Below are positions 48,268-57,540 of a stretch of DNA of 64,000 bases, piece by piece (position 1 is the first letter of the stretch; the number at the start of each line of letters is the position of its first letter). This stretch comes from Wenyingzhuangia fucanilytica (GTDB lineage: Bacteria; Bacteroidota; Bacteroidia; Flavobacteriales; Flavobacteriaceae), in the NCBI RefSeq assembly GCF_001697185.1, contig NZ_CP014224.1, positions 2,774,501-2,838,500 on the forward strand. Reading direction: 5' to 3'. Position numbers and translations under genes: made by a program. The notes beneath the pieces were generated by a model. The model did not search any database, was not told where the DNA came from, and saw only the letters and a list, made by a program, of their open reading frames with translations.

Positions 48268-49869
48268 ATGAAATTTCATCATTTTTTATTTTTAATACTC
48301 GTTTTATTTTTCTCTAAAATTTCTTGGGGACAAAAAAACAGCACAAATTTTATCCTTAAAGATAGTTTGCAATATAATTTCTCATTAGATGGCATTCATG
48401 ATTTTGATGACTTAGAAAAAAAACTAAATAATGAAGGTTACTATTTTTACACTTCAACACTCATCAAAAAAGATAGCTTAGATTCTTATATTATTAATAG
48501 CAGTATAAAAACCAATATCGTTTGTATTAAGAATATCCCTAGAAAAGTTCAACAAATTTTTAAAACAAAATCAGAGTCTCTATATATAGTCCCAAAAGAG
48601 ATATCTAAGTGGATGCAAAAAATCAATAATGATTTTGATAAAAAAGGTGAAAGTTTTTCTGAAATAAAACTCATCAATCACACTTTAGAAAACGACACAC
48701 TATTCTGCAACCTACATATTCAACAATCAAACAAAAGATATATTGATAAAACAATCATAAAAGGATATGATAGATTTCCTAAAAGATTCTTAAAACATTA
48801 TATAGCTACGAAAAAACCTTTTAGTAAAGAACTGTTAAACACCACTGAGCAAAAAATCAATCAATTAAACTTTGCTAAAAACACAAAAAAACCAGCTGTC
48901 CTTTTTACAAAAGACTCTACTCACCTATACCTATATATAGATAGAGTAAAAGCAAACAAGCTAGATGCCTTATTAGGTTTTAGCAACAGTGAAGGAAGCA
49001 ACAAAATTAGATTTAATGGCTATGTTGATATTTCTTTAACAAACACGCTTCATAAAGGAGAAACATTTGCTTTTAAATGGAACAACACAGGAGAAGACCA
49101 ACAAGAAATTGATTTAAATATTGATAACCCTTATATTTTTAACTCGCCTATAAACGCAGGTTATCATTTAAACATTTTTAGACGCGATAGTACTTTTGTA
49201 AACACCTTACATGAATTTAGTATTGGATACAGGCCACATTACAAACATTTAATCAATACTTATTACCACACCGAACATTCATCAACCTTAAATTCTTTTA
49301 ACTCAAACATTCTTGAATACTCCAAAAACATTTACGGTATTCAATACACCTACAAGGAACTGAACAATTTTGGAATTCCCAAAAGCAAGGTGCAATTAGA
49401 CTTTGGCTTGGGAACAAAAAAAAACCAAACGGTAAACACCCAACAACAAACTTTTAAAAGTGATCTTATTTACTCTATAGAAATTAACCCCATCAATCAT
49501 ATTTATTTGGAAAACAGAAATGCTTATTTACGTTCTCCAAACAAAAACATTAATGAATTATACAGAACAGGTGGAGCAACTACTATGCGTGGTTTTTTAG
49601 AACAAAGCATTATTGCCCATTTATACAACTACGCTAATATTGAATATAGATACTTTACCAACATAGCAAGCTATATTTATGGTTTTAGTGATATTGGTTA
49701 TTTTAAAAACATCAATCAAGAAAATAACTTATTAAGTTTTGGACTGGGATACACCATGGGTATTCCCTCTGGATTATTAAAAATAAGTTATGCTGTCGGA
49801 AAAAATCAAAACACTACTTTTAACTTAAATAACGGATTGTTTCATATTAACTTTGTAACTATTTTTTAG
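48268..49869 (+). CDS. Omp85-type (BamA/TamA-like) outer-membrane protein
   Basis: 533 residues with a signal peptide (FLFLILVLFF, cut near SWGQ). Residues about 30-220 look like one or more POTRA-type domains (for example KRYIDKTIIKGYDRFPKRFL). The rest, about 225-533, is a beta-barrel with alternating hydrophobic residues, the GGATTMRGF motif (the (V/M)RGF hallmark near the end of the Omp85 barrel) and a C-terminal Phe (FVTIF). It is shorter than BamA (about 800 residues in this phylum). Omp85 proteins insert or export proteins at the outer membrane. The ATG at 48268 is chosen; an upstream TTG overlaps the promoter element. Confidence 0.75.
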   Translation: MKFHHFLFLILVLFFSKISWGQKNSTNFILKDSLQYNFSLDGIHDFDDLEKKLNNEGYYFYTSTLIKKDSLDSYIINSSIKTNIVCIKNIPRKVQQIFKTKSESLYIVPKEISKWMQKINNDFDKKGESFSEIKLINHTLENDTLFCNLHIQQSNKRYIDKTIIKGYDRFPKRFLKHYIATKKPFSKELLNTTEQKINQLNFAKNTKKPAVLFTKDSTHLYLYIDRVKANKLDALLGFSNSEGSNKIRFNGYVDISLTNTLHKGETFAFKWNNTGEDQQEIDLNIDNPYIFNSPINAGYHLNIFRRDSTFVNTLHEFSIGYRPHYKHLINTYYHTEHSSTLNSFNSNILEYSKNIYGIQYTYKELNNFGIPKSKVQLDFGLGTKKNQTVNTQQQTFKSDLIYSIEINPINHIYLENRNAYLRSPNKNINELYRTGGATTMRGFLEQSIIAHLYNYANIEYRYFTNIASYIYGFSDIGYFKNINQENNLLSFGLGYTMGIPSGLLKISYAVGKNQNTTFNLNNGLFHINFVTIF

Positions 49870-49943
49870 AGCGATTAGCGATTAGCAAAAAAGAAATTCT
49901 CAATTAAACAAATAAACAATTCAACAAAAACATATCATATAAA

Positions 49944-50552
49944 ATGAGCAATCAACTCTTAATTATATTTATACGCAAACCAGAATTAGGAAAAGTAAAA
50001 ACACGTTTGGCCAAAGATACTTCAGATGAAGTTGCCTTAGCCGTTTACAAAGATTTACTAACCCATACCCACCAAATCACTAAAGATTTAGAGGTTGACA
50101 AATGGGTCTTTTATACTGATGAAATTGAATTTGATGACATGTGGGATAATGGAGACTACATGAAAATGATTCAAGCCCAAGGTGATTTAGGAAACAAAAT
50201 GCAAGAAGCCTTTTTTAAAGGATTTGGAGCAGGGTATTTAGAAATTGTTATTATTGGTAGTGATGTAGATACCTTATCAAAAGAAATTATAGAAGATGCT
50301 TTTGAACAAGTAAAACAACAGCCTGTTATTGGTCCATCGGAAGATGGTGGATACTATTTATTAGGATTAGACGAACCTAGAACAGATGTTTTTACCAATA
50401 AAGAATGGGGAACAGACTCAGTGCTTAGAGATACTCTTTTAGATTTTGAAAACGAAGAAGTAGCCATTCTAGACGAATTAAATGATATTGATTTATTAGA
50501 GGATATAGAAGAAGATTCTTTTTTATTCCATCATGTAAAAGACTATAAATAA
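49944..50552 (+). CDS. TIGR04282-type (arsenosugar-associated) glycosyltransferase, DUF2064
   Basis: 202 residues, GT-A-like. NQLLIIFIRKPELGKVKTRLAK at the start (split here by meaning: nucleotide-binding lysine/arginine loop), QGDLGNKMQEAF, VIIGSDVDTL with a D-x-D element, and GPSEDGGYYLLGL are the marks of the family annotated as arsenosugar-biosynthesis glycosyltransferase. Its stop overlaps the ATG of the nucleoside phosphorylase (TAATG), and an ArsM-type gene follows, which supports an arsenosugar role. The actual acceptor is not shown. Confidence 0.85.
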   Translation: MSNQLLIIFIRKPELGKVKTRLAKDTSDEVALAVYKDLLTHTHQITKDLEVDKWVFYTDEIEFDDMWDNGDYMKMIQAQGDLGNKMQEAFFKGFGAGYLEIVIIGSDVDTLSKEIIEDAFEQVKQQPVIGPSEDGGYYLLGLDEPRTDVFTNKEWGTDSVLRDTLLDFENEEVAILDELNDIDLLEDIEEDSFLFHHVKDYK

Positions 50553-51367
50553 TGACCTTACAAAACATACAAGAAAGTGTTGATTTTCTTACAGCAAAAG
50601 GAATTAAAGCACCAACAGTTGCTATTGTTTTAGGAACAGGACTTGGTAAGCTAACTGATAAAATTAACATCACACACGAGATTGATTACACTGATATTCC
50701 TCACTTTGTAACCGCAACTTTAGAATCTCATGCAGGTAAACTTATTTTTGGAACTCTTGCAGGAAAAGACGTTGTGGTGATGAATGGTCGTTTTCATTTA
50801 TATGAAGGATACAACTTTAATGAAATTACCTATGGAGTTAGAGTGATGAAAGCTCTTAGTGCAAATCACCTATTAATTTCTAATGCCGCCGGAGCAATCA
50901 ACTTAAACTTTAACAAGGGAGAGTTAATGCTAATAGATGATCATATCAACCTACAAGGTGGTTCTCCCCTAGCGTTTAAAAATGCTAAAGAATTTGGAAA
51001 TATTTTTGTGGATATGTCTGCTCCATACAACAAAAAATTAAATTCACAGCTAGAAAGTATTGCAGGGCAAAACAACATCAATCTTCACAAAGGAGTTTAC
51101 GCATCTGTAGTAGGCCCACAACTAGAAACTCGCGCTGAATACAAATACTTAAAAATTATTGGTGCCGATGCAGTAGGTATGAGTACCGTTCCAGAAGTAA
51201 TTGTGGCCAATCAAATTGGATTGCCCTGTGTGGCTATTTCTGTTTTAACGGATGAATGTGATCCAAAAAACTTAAAACCTATTAATATTCCTGAAATTTT
51301 TGAAATGGCTGCCAAAGCAGAACCTATGTTAATTACTTTATTCACCAAATTAATTGAGCAGTTATAA
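50552..51367 (+). CDS. Purine-nucleoside phosphorylase
   Basis: 271 residues of the trimeric PNP family. VLGTGLGKLTDKI, SHAGKLIFGTLAGK, NGRFHLYEGY, SNAAGAINLNFNKGELMLI, VGPQLETRAEYK and GMSTVPEVIVANQ are all conserved. It splits purine nucleosides with phosphate to base and ribose-1-phosphate. It is translationally coupled to the glycosyltransferase upstream. In arsenosugar pathways a nucleoside phosphorylase is thought to release adenine from the arsenic-bearing adenosine made by ArsS; plain purine salvage is the alternative. Confidence 0.94.
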   Translation: MTLQNIQESVDFLTAKGIKAPTVAIVLGTGLGKLTDKINITHEIDYTDIPHFVTATLESHAGKLIFGTLAGKDVVVMNGRFHLYEGYNFNEITYGVRVMKALSANHLLISNAAGAINLNFNKGELMLIDDHINLQGGSPLAFKNAKEFGNIFVDMSAPYNKKLNSQLESIAGQNNINLHKGVYASVVGPQLETRAEYKYLKIIGADAVGMSTVPEVIVANQIGLPCVAISVLTDECDPKNLKPINIPEIFEMAAKAEPMLITLFTKLIEQL

Positions 51368-51424
51368 GGTTTTTAACTTTAACACTTTTCACTTTTACAA
51401 CTTTAAAATTTTTACACCTAACAA

Positions 51425-52393
51425 ATGAGTTACTTAGAAACCACCAAAAACGTATATAAAGAAGCTGCATTAACCCCAGACGTAGGTTTGTGCTGCACCA
51501 CCAATCCTATTTGGGAATTGCCTGGACTAACCATTCCAAAAATAATGCAAGAAATGAACTACGGATGTGGTTCTACAGTACATGCTCGTGATTTATCTAA
51601 AAATCCTAAAATACTGTACGTAGGTGTTGGTGGCGGAATGGAATTGTTACAATTTTCTTATTTCTCTCGTCAAAAACATGGCGTAATTGGTATTGATGTT
51701 GTTGATGAAATGTTAGAAGCATCTGCCAAAAACTTTATAGAAGCCGAAGAAAAAAATGATTGGTTTAATAAAGAATTTGTCGATTTAAGAAAAGGAGATG
51801 CTCTAAATTTACCTGTTGATGACAACTCTATTGATGTAGCAGCACAAAATTGTTTGTTTAATATTTTTAAAGCAGATGATTTAAAAAAAGCCATTGCAGA
51901 AATGTATCGAGTTTTAAAACCACACGGTCGTTTGGTAATGAGCGATCCTACTTGTGAACAACCTATGAATGATACTTTGCGTAATGATGAACGATTACGT
52001 GCTTTGTGCTTAAGTGGTAGTTTACCTATAGCTGAATATGTTAAAATGTTAACCGATGCTGGTTTTGGAACTATTGAAATTAGAGCTAGGAAACCATATA
52101 GAATTTTAGATCCTAAAAATTATCCTACAGAGGAATTGATTTATATAGAATCTATTGAAGTGGCTGCTATTAAAGATCCTATGCCAGAAGACGGCCCTTG
52201 TATATTTACAGGAAAAGCTGCTATTTATTATGGAGATAAAGACTTTTTTGACGATGGAAAAGGACATACTTTGCTAAAAAATCAACCATTAGCCATTTGC
52301 GATAAAACAGCTCAAGCTTTAAAAGATTTAGGCAGAGATGATATTTATTTTTCAGAATCTACTTATCATTACGATGGTGGAGGGTGTTGTTAA
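51425..52393 (+). CDS. arsM: ArsM-type arsenite methyltransferase (arsenosugar-associated form)
   Basis: 322 residues, a class I SAM methyltransferase. The SAM loop is YVGVGGGMELLQF (65-77). Three cysteines match the arsenic-binding set of ArsM: Cys48 in NYGCGSTV, Cys143 in QNCLFNIF (the NCV(I/L)N motif) and Cys195 in RALCLSGSL. Further cysteines occur at 23-24 and the C-terminus ends GGGCC. It would methylate As(III) in the cytoplasm. The upstream coupled PNP and TIGR04282-type genes suggest arsenosugar synthesis rather than volatilisation. No arsR, radical-SAM arsS or arsenic transporter is adjacent. A strong terminator follows. Confidence 0.87.
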   Translation: MSYLETTKNVYKEAALTPDVGLCCTTNPIWELPGLTIPKIMQEMNYGCGSTVHARDLSKNPKILYVGVGGGMELLQFSYFSRQKHGVIGIDVVDEMLEASAKNFIEAEEKNDWFNKEFVDLRKGDALNLPVDDNSIDVAAQNCLFNIFKADDLKKAIAEMYRVLKPHGRLVMSDPTCEQPMNDTLRNDERLRALCLSGSLPIAEYVKMLTDAGFGTIEIRARKPYRILDPKNYPTEELIYIESIEVAAIKDPMPEDGPCIFTGKAAIYYGDKDFFDDGKGHTLLKNQPLAICDKTAQALKDLGRDDIYFSESTYHYDGGGCC

Positions 52394-52411
52394 ACACTAA
52401 TTTAATCTTTC

Positions 52412-52441
52412 AAAAGCACGATGTAAAAATCGTGCTTTTTA
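52412..52441 (+). terminator. Rho-independent terminator after arsM
   Basis: An 11-base-pair perfect stem AAAAGCACGAT/ATCGTGCTTTT (52412-52422 and 52429-52439, loop GTAAAA) followed by T residues, 19 bases past the stop. Confidence 0.9.
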
Positions 52442-52630
52442 TTTGCACAAAACACTAGTCCCTCCCTAAAAAATTAACTCTAACTTTTACACAACATTTA
52501 AGTCCTATTACTTAAAGCTAAATGAATAATGTTACTTTTAAATTGGTTTATCCTCTTTCAACAATACAAGTATGACAGAGAATATACCCTTTCAGTTAAT
52601 TAACAACCCAAGCAAAAGCATAGTAGTCTT

Positions 52631-52638
52631 TATATTTG
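52631..52638 (+). promoter_or_regulatory. -7 promoter element of the sulfatase operon
   Basis: TATATTTG matches TAnnTTTG and lies 18 bases before the chosen ATG at 52657. It covers an in-frame TTG at 52636, which therefore cannot be the start. No clear -33 element; the rest of the spacer 52442-52630 shows nothing else. Confidence 0.5.
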
Positions 52639-52656
52639 AGAAACAAATTCATCAAA

Positions 52657-54234
52657 ATGAAATACTTAAAGTTTCTCATCATCATTTTAAGCATCAATAC
52701 AATTAGTATTTATGCCCAACAACCCAATATTGTTTACATTCTTGTCGATGACTTAGGTGTAGGAGATATATCTGCATTAAATAATGAAGGCAAAATAAAA
52801 ACCCCAAACATTGATCAATTGACAAAGGAAGGAATGACATTTACAGATGCACATTCTGGAGCTTCGGTTTGTACCCCTACAAGATATGGTTTACTTACTG
52901 GAAGGTATGCTTGGAGAACAACGTTAAAAAGTAGAGTTGTAAATTCTTACGCAAATTGTCTTATTCCTAAAGAAAGGGCTACAGTAGCTAGTTTGGCTAA
53001 AAAAAATGGATATAATACAGCCATGATTGGAAAATGGCATTTGGGCTTAAATTGGCAATCAAAAACAGGAAACAATGTTTCTAAAAACTTAAACGAAGGA
53101 GTTGAAGAATTTGTAGATTTTTCTAAAAAAATAACTCTAGGTCCAAATGAACTAGGTTTTGATTACTGGTATGGAACTGGTGCTTCTTGGGATTTTCCTC
53201 CTTATGCTTTTATAGAAAACAACTTGCTTTTAGAAAACGAAAAACTAGTAGCAACAGATGATGACTATACCCCAAGTATCTATCCAAAAGCGCTAGAAGA
53301 AAAAATGAAAGCGACGAAAGATCAAAAAACATTAAAAAAGTTAAAAAACAGCTATCCAATCAACAGTTGGAGAAAAGGGGTACAATTACCAGAAATAACA
53401 AAAGAACACGGTTTAACAATTGTTGCCAACAAAGCAGCAAACTATATCAATCATTACAATTCAAAAAAACCTTTGTTTTTATATATTCCTTTAACAGCAC
53501 CTCACACCCCTGTATCTCCCACAGAAAAATTTAAAGGGTCTAGTAAATGTGGGATTTACGGAGACTTTGTACAAGAATTAGATTTTTATGTTGGTAAAAT
53601 CATCAACTCTTTAAAAGAAAAAGGAATGTATGAAAATACATTGTTAATTTTTACAGCAGACAATGGAGCTTCTTTAAAAGCAATTCCGATGGCCGAACAA
53701 AAAAAATACAATCACAGCCCTAGCGGAATTTATAGTGGGTACAAAGCTAGGTTAACAGAAGGTGGACACCGAGTTCCTTTTATCGCTACATGGCCTAAAG
53801 TAATTGCTAAAAACAGTACTTGTGACTCACTTATTAGTTTAAATGATTTATACGCAACCATGGCAGACTTGTTTAACAACAAGATAACAGATAATGAAGC
53901 AGAAGATAGTTTTAGTATGTTATGGGCTTTAAAAGGAAAATCTATTTCTGATAACGAAAAGAGAACTGTAGATTTTCATCATTCTTTTGCAGGAGATTTT
54001 GCATTTAGAAAAGGTACATGGAAAGCTGATTTTAAAACAAGCAAGTTATTTAACCTTGATGACGATATTAAAGAGACTAATAACTTAAAATCTAAGTATC
54101 CTGAAAAGTATGAAGAATTAAGAGCTTTAGCATCTAGCTATATTTTTAATGGGAGAACTACACAAGGAGAAAAACAAAGCAATGAAGGACCTAAAGTATG
54201 GAAACAAATTAAAAATTGGGCAATTATAAAATAG
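52657..54234 (+). CDS. Formylglycine-dependent sulfatase (S1 family)
   Basis: 525 residues with a signal peptide (FLIIILSINTISIYA, cut before QQPN). Catalytic Cys72 is in the maturation motif CTPTR (C-x-P-x-R), to be oxidised to formylglycine; metal ligands are in VDDLGVGD (Asp-Asp) and FTADNGAS. MIGKWHLGLN and PLTAPHTPVSPT are further active-site elements. A WYGTGASWDFPPYAF segment is typical of the large arylsulfatase A-like group. It removes sulfate from a polysaccharide or oligosaccharide in the periplasm; target unknown. It opens the sulfatase-sulfatase-GH29 gene set; the next gene begins 5 bases later. Confidence 0.93.
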   Translation: MKYLKFLIIILSINTISIYAQQPNIVYILVDDLGVGDISALNNEGKIKTPNIDQLTKEGMTFTDAHSGASVCTPTRYGLLTGRYAWRTTLKSRVVNSYANCLIPKERATVASLAKKNGYNTAMIGKWHLGLNWQSKTGNNVSKNLNEGVEEFVDFSKKITLGPNELGFDYWYGTGASWDFPPYAFIENNLLLENEKLVATDDDYTPSIYPKALEEKMKATKDQKTLKKLKNSYPINSWRKGVQLPEITKEHGLTIVANKAANYINHYNSKKPLFLYIPLTAPHTPVSPTEKFKGSSKCGIYGDFVQELDFYVGKIINSLKEKGMYENTLLIFTADNGASLKAIPMAEQKKYNHSPSGIYSGYKARLTEGGHRVPFIATWPKVIAKNSTCDSLISLNDLYATMADLFNNKITDNEAEDSFSMLWALKGKSISDNEKRTVDFHHSFAGDFAFRKGTWKADFKTSKLFNLDDDIKETNNLKSKYPEKYEELRALASSYIFNGRTTQGEKQSNEGPKVWKQIKNWAIIK

Positions 54235-54239
54235 ACATC

Positions 54240-55640
54240 ATGAGAAAAATACTTTTAATACTTATATGCTGTTCCTCACAGATATTTGCTCAAAAACAGC
54301 CTAACATTCTGTTTATATTGGCAGATGACTTGGGGATTAATGCATTAAATTGTTACGGGAATAATTTGGTGAGTTCTCCTAACATTGATAAACTTTTTAA
54401 TGAAGGAATGCATTTTACCAATGGATATTCTAACGATCCTACTTGTGCTCCTTCAAGAGCATCTATAATTACAGGACAATATGTACCTAGACATGGAATA
54501 TACAGAGTTGCTGATCGATACAAATCTGATCCAAAAACATTAAAGGCCATGAAATATTTACCTCCAAAAAATCATATCATCCCTGGTTTTGGAGTAGGTG
54601 TAAGTCCTGATAAAGTATTTTTACCCGAAGCACTAAAAGCCAATGGATACCGTACAGCTGGATTTGGAAAATGGCATGTGGCCAAAGGAAAAAGTCCTTC
54701 TAGCATTCCTGCAAAATTTGATGAAGGTTTTGAAATAGCAGGTCATTATAAATTTAGATCGGATCCCGTTCAAAAAGTGGCCGATACCGTTTATAGCTCT
54801 GATTATATTACCCAAAAAGGGATTGATTTTATACATAGAATGACAGAGCAACATCAACCTTTTTTCTTGTATATGCCTTATTATCTTGTACACAAACCTT
54901 TAGAGCCTAAGCAAAGCTATGTAGACTTACTAAAAGCCAAATTAAAACAAGAAAAGCTAAGTACCGAGGAAATAAAAGTACTTGCTATGATTATGAGCTT
55001 AGATGAAAATGTTGGACAATTAATGCAAGTATTAAAAGAAAAAGGGATTGAGGAAAACACCATTATTGTATTTACATCAGACAACGGGCATTACAAAACC
55101 AAAAACAGCAATATGTTTTCTAAACCCTATAGAGGAAATAAAGGAGAAACCCTAGAGGGAGGGATTAGAGTTCCTTATATTTTTAAATGGAAAGACCATA
55201 TTAAAGCTAAATCAGTATCTAAAGCACCAATTATTCACGTAGATATTTACCCTACTTTATTAGGGTTAACAAACTCTAAACAACCTAACGAAACTTTAGA
55301 TGGTGAAGATTTAAGCCCTCTATTATTAGGAAAAAAAGATCATACTAACCGAAAAGTATTAGCTTGGGAATATACCAACTATGCTAGATGGAACGCTAAA
55401 GAAAAATCTTTTGTTTCAAGTTGGGTAAATGTAATTCAGAAAGATGGCTTTAAACTTACAGAAAACGTAGAAACTGATGCTGTTATTTTATACAACTTGA
55501 ATACAGACCCATATGAAACAAAGGAATGTGCTAGTGAATATCCAAAAGTAGTTGCAGACTTAAAAAACGAGTTAGCAATATGGAAAACCACTACTGGTTA
55601 TACAACTCCAAAAAAGAACCAAGATTTTATCTCTAAATAA
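54240..55640 (+). CDS. Formylglycine-dependent sulfatase (S1 family)
   Basis: 466 residues from the ATG at 54240 (signal peptide ILLILICCSSQIFAQ); an in-frame ATG at 54216 would overlap the previous gene and spoil the signal. Catalytic Cys69 lies in CAPSR. Metal and active-site motifs: LADDLGINALNCYG, FGKWHVAKG, MPYYLVHKPLEP and FTSDNGHYKTK. It differs clearly from the first sulfatase, so the two probably cut different sulfate positions of one glycan. Six bases separate it from the GH29 gene. Confidence 0.93.
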   Translation: MRKILLILICCSSQIFAQKQPNILFILADDLGINALNCYGNNLVSSPNIDKLFNEGMHFTNGYSNDPTCAPSRASIITGQYVPRHGIYRVADRYKSDPKTLKAMKYLPPKNHIIPGFGVGVSPDKVFLPEALKANGYRTAGFGKWHVAKGKSPSSIPAKFDEGFEIAGHYKFRSDPVQKVADTVYSSDYITQKGIDFIHRMTEQHQPFFLYMPYYLVHKPLEPKQSYVDLLKAKLKQEKLSTEEIKVLAMIMSLDENVGQLMQVLKEKGIEENTIIVFTSDNGHYKTKNSNMFSKPYRGNKGETLEGGIRVPYIFKWKDHIKAKSVSKAPIIHVDIYPTLLGLTNSKQPNETLDGEDLSPLLLGKKDHTNRKVLAWEYTNYARWNAKEKSFVSSWVNVIQKDGFKLTENVETDAVILYNLNTDPYETKECASEYPKVVADLKNELAIWKTTTGYTTPKKNQDFISK

Positions 55641-55646
55641 AAAAAT

Positions 55647-57446
55647 ATGAATAAAAATATTTTCGCCCTATTTGCCTTCTTCAGTCTATTTTGTTTTGGA
55701 CAACATGGAGAAGAGAACACAAATGGTATTGAACCTTATCAGCAGCCCAAAAAACTTATAGAGTATCTTAATCAAATAGACTCCTCTTATCTTCCATATA
55801 TGTTTGCTTCTAAAGAAGATATAGCATGGTGGAAAGAAGCAAAGTTAGGGGTCTTTGTTCACTGGGCACCTAGTGTGGTAAACGAAGCTCCATTGAGCTG
55901 GGGGCGAGCAGGAAGAAAACCACACCACAAAAAAGACAATCAGAAAAAAGGAGTACCCGAACAAGAATATAACGATACTTACAAAACATTTAACCCCACT
56001 AAATTTAATGCAGAAGAATGGGTTAAATTGTGGAAAGAAGCTGGTGCTAAATACTTTGTCTTTACAGCCAAACATCATTATGGTTTTTGTATGTGGGATA
56101 CCAAAACTACCGACTTTAATGTGATGAACACTCCATACGGAAAAGATGTAATGAAAGAAATTGCAGATGCTTGTCACAAATACAACATGAGATTGATGTG
56201 GTATTACTCTCAACCTGATTGGACACATCCTTTATACAGAAAAGAATTACCTTCTAAAGAGTATAATGAAAAAATTCTTTACCCACAGCTAAGAGAATTA
56301 ATGACCAACTACGGAAAAATAGATGGAATTTGGTTTGATGGTTTGGGTAAACATCCTGATACTTGGAATAGTCCGGAAATGTTAAAAATTATTAGAGATA
56401 TCAATCCAAAAGCAATAGTAAACCATCGTTTGGGTTCTCCTGATATGCATATGGGAGATTTTGATGGTCCAGAAAGAGGAATTGGTCGTTTTCAAACCAA
56501 TCGTCCTTGGGAAACTTGTGAAGTGATTGGTGGAGGTTGGGGATACATGGGAGAAAAAAATGCCATGCCCTATAATGATGTAATACAGTTACTCGTTAAA
56601 ATCGCCGGAAATGACGGGAATTTATTATTAGACACTGGTCCTCGTGTAGATGGATCTATTATTGAAAGTCACGTAAAAAGATATAAGCAAATTGGTGCCT
56701 TTTTAAAAAAATACGGAACCTCTATTTATGGAACCCATGGAGGTCCATATATAGCTGGTGCTTGGGGAAGTGCTACACACAAACAAAACAAAGTTTGGTT
56801 ACACCTTATGGGAAATATAGAGAACCATCATTTTACCCTACCTCAATTACCTGCTACCATTAAATCTTACAAAGTATTAACTGGAGAAAATGCTACTATT
56901 GTAAATAATAACAAAGGGTTAGATGTAACAATTAACAATACTACCACAAATACAGCGGTTATTATTATTGAATTAGAATTAAATATAGACGCAAAACAAA
57001 TCAAACCAATAAGTACTATTGGTGAACCTGTATTTTTTGATGCTAGCCTTGTTGCTTCTTCAGAAAAAGACAAAAATAGTAGTGTAACCAATTTAATGCC
57101 TGGAGCCAAAGAAAACTTTTCTGAAGGAATTTCTGTTAAAAAATCATGGTTTCCTGCAAAAGAAGACAAAACTCCTTGGTTAGAATACAGTTGGTCAAAA
57201 GAACAAAAAATTGATGCTATTACTATACAAGAAGGAAGACGTATTGGAAACAACCATAGTGTTAAAAGTTTTGAAATTCAGGTGCTCAAAAACAAAAAAT
57301 GGAAAACCATTTATACAGGAAACAACATAGGACCTTTCTTTTCCTTACAACTAGAAAAATCTTTATACACCACTAAGCTTAAAATTAAAATCAACGAATT
57401 AAAAGGGAACTTAGAGGTTAATAAAGTTGCTATTTACGCTAATTAA
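55647..57446 (+). CDS. GH29 alpha-L-fucosidase
   Basis: 599 residues with a signal peptide (FALFAFFSLFCFG). The catalytic barrel (about 50-400) has WWKEAKLGVFVHW, TAKHHYGFCMWDTKTTDFNV, RLMWYYSQPDW and KIDGIWFDGLG; Asp231 in WFDG is the nucleophile position. NDGNLLLDTGPRVDGSI completes the pattern. The C-terminus (about 450-599) looks like a discoidin/F5_8-type or sandwich domain (LEYSWSKEQKIDAITIQEG). It removes alpha-L-fucose from a glycan, probably after desulfation by the neighbours. A terminator follows. Confidence 0.94.
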   Translation: MNKNIFALFAFFSLFCFGQHGEENTNGIEPYQQPKKLIEYLNQIDSSYLPYMFASKEDIAWWKEAKLGVFVHWAPSVVNEAPLSWGRAGRKPHHKKDNQKKGVPEQEYNDTYKTFNPTKFNAEEWVKLWKEAGAKYFVFTAKHHYGFCMWDTKTTDFNVMNTPYGKDVMKEIADACHKYNMRLMWYYSQPDWTHPLYRKELPSKEYNEKILYPQLRELMTNYGKIDGIWFDGLGKHPDTWNSPEMLKIIRDINPKAIVNHRLGSPDMHMGDFDGPERGIGRFQTNRPWETCEVIGGGWGYMGEKNAMPYNDVIQLLVKIAGNDGNLLLDTGPRVDGSIIESHVKRYKQIGAFLKKYGTSIYGTHGGPYIAGAWGSATHKQNKVWLHLMGNIENHHFTLPQLPATIKSYKVLTGENATIVNNNKGLDVTINNTTTNTAVIIIELELNIDAKQIKPISTIGEPVFFDASLVASSEKDKNSSVTNLMPGAKENFSEGISVKKSWFPAKEDKTPWLEYSWSKEQKIDAITIQEGRRIGNNHSVKSFEIQVLKNKKWKTIYTGNNIGPFFSLQLEKSLYTTKLKIKINELKGNLEVNKVAIYAN

Positions 57447-57460
57447 AAATAGTTTATATC

Positions 57461-57505
57461 AATCTACTTTGGATGATGTTTAAAAAACATCCAAAGTGGA
57501 TTTTC
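57461..57505 (+). terminator. Rho-independent terminator after the GH29 gene
   Basis: A 15-position stem with one wobble pair, AATCTACTTTGGATG (57461-57475) and CATCCAAAGTGGATT (57488-57502), loop of 12, followed by TTTT. It separates the sulfatase-GH29 transcript from the GH10 gene. Confidence 0.75.
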
Positions 57506-57507
57506 CC

Positions 57508-57515
57508 TATATTTG
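57508..57515 (+). promoter_or_regulatory. -7 promoter element of the GH10 gene
   Basis: TATATTTG matches TAnnTTTG, 25 bases before the ATG at 57541 and right after the upstream terminator. No -33 TTTG is visible. Confidence 0.45.
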
Positions 57516-57540
57516 ATAACAAACACATCCCCCTTATCTA

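Noticed and set aside
49875-49890. Short tandem repeat GCGATTAGCGATTA after the Omp85-like gene
   Set aside because: Only two copies, no hairpin and no link to a gene; probably chance or a small duplication.
55845-56228. Minus-strand open frames opposite the GH29 gene (here and at 56867-57253)
   Set aside because: Antisense shadows rich in Phe, Ile and Cys with no family match; the plus-strand GH29 motifs are unmistakable.
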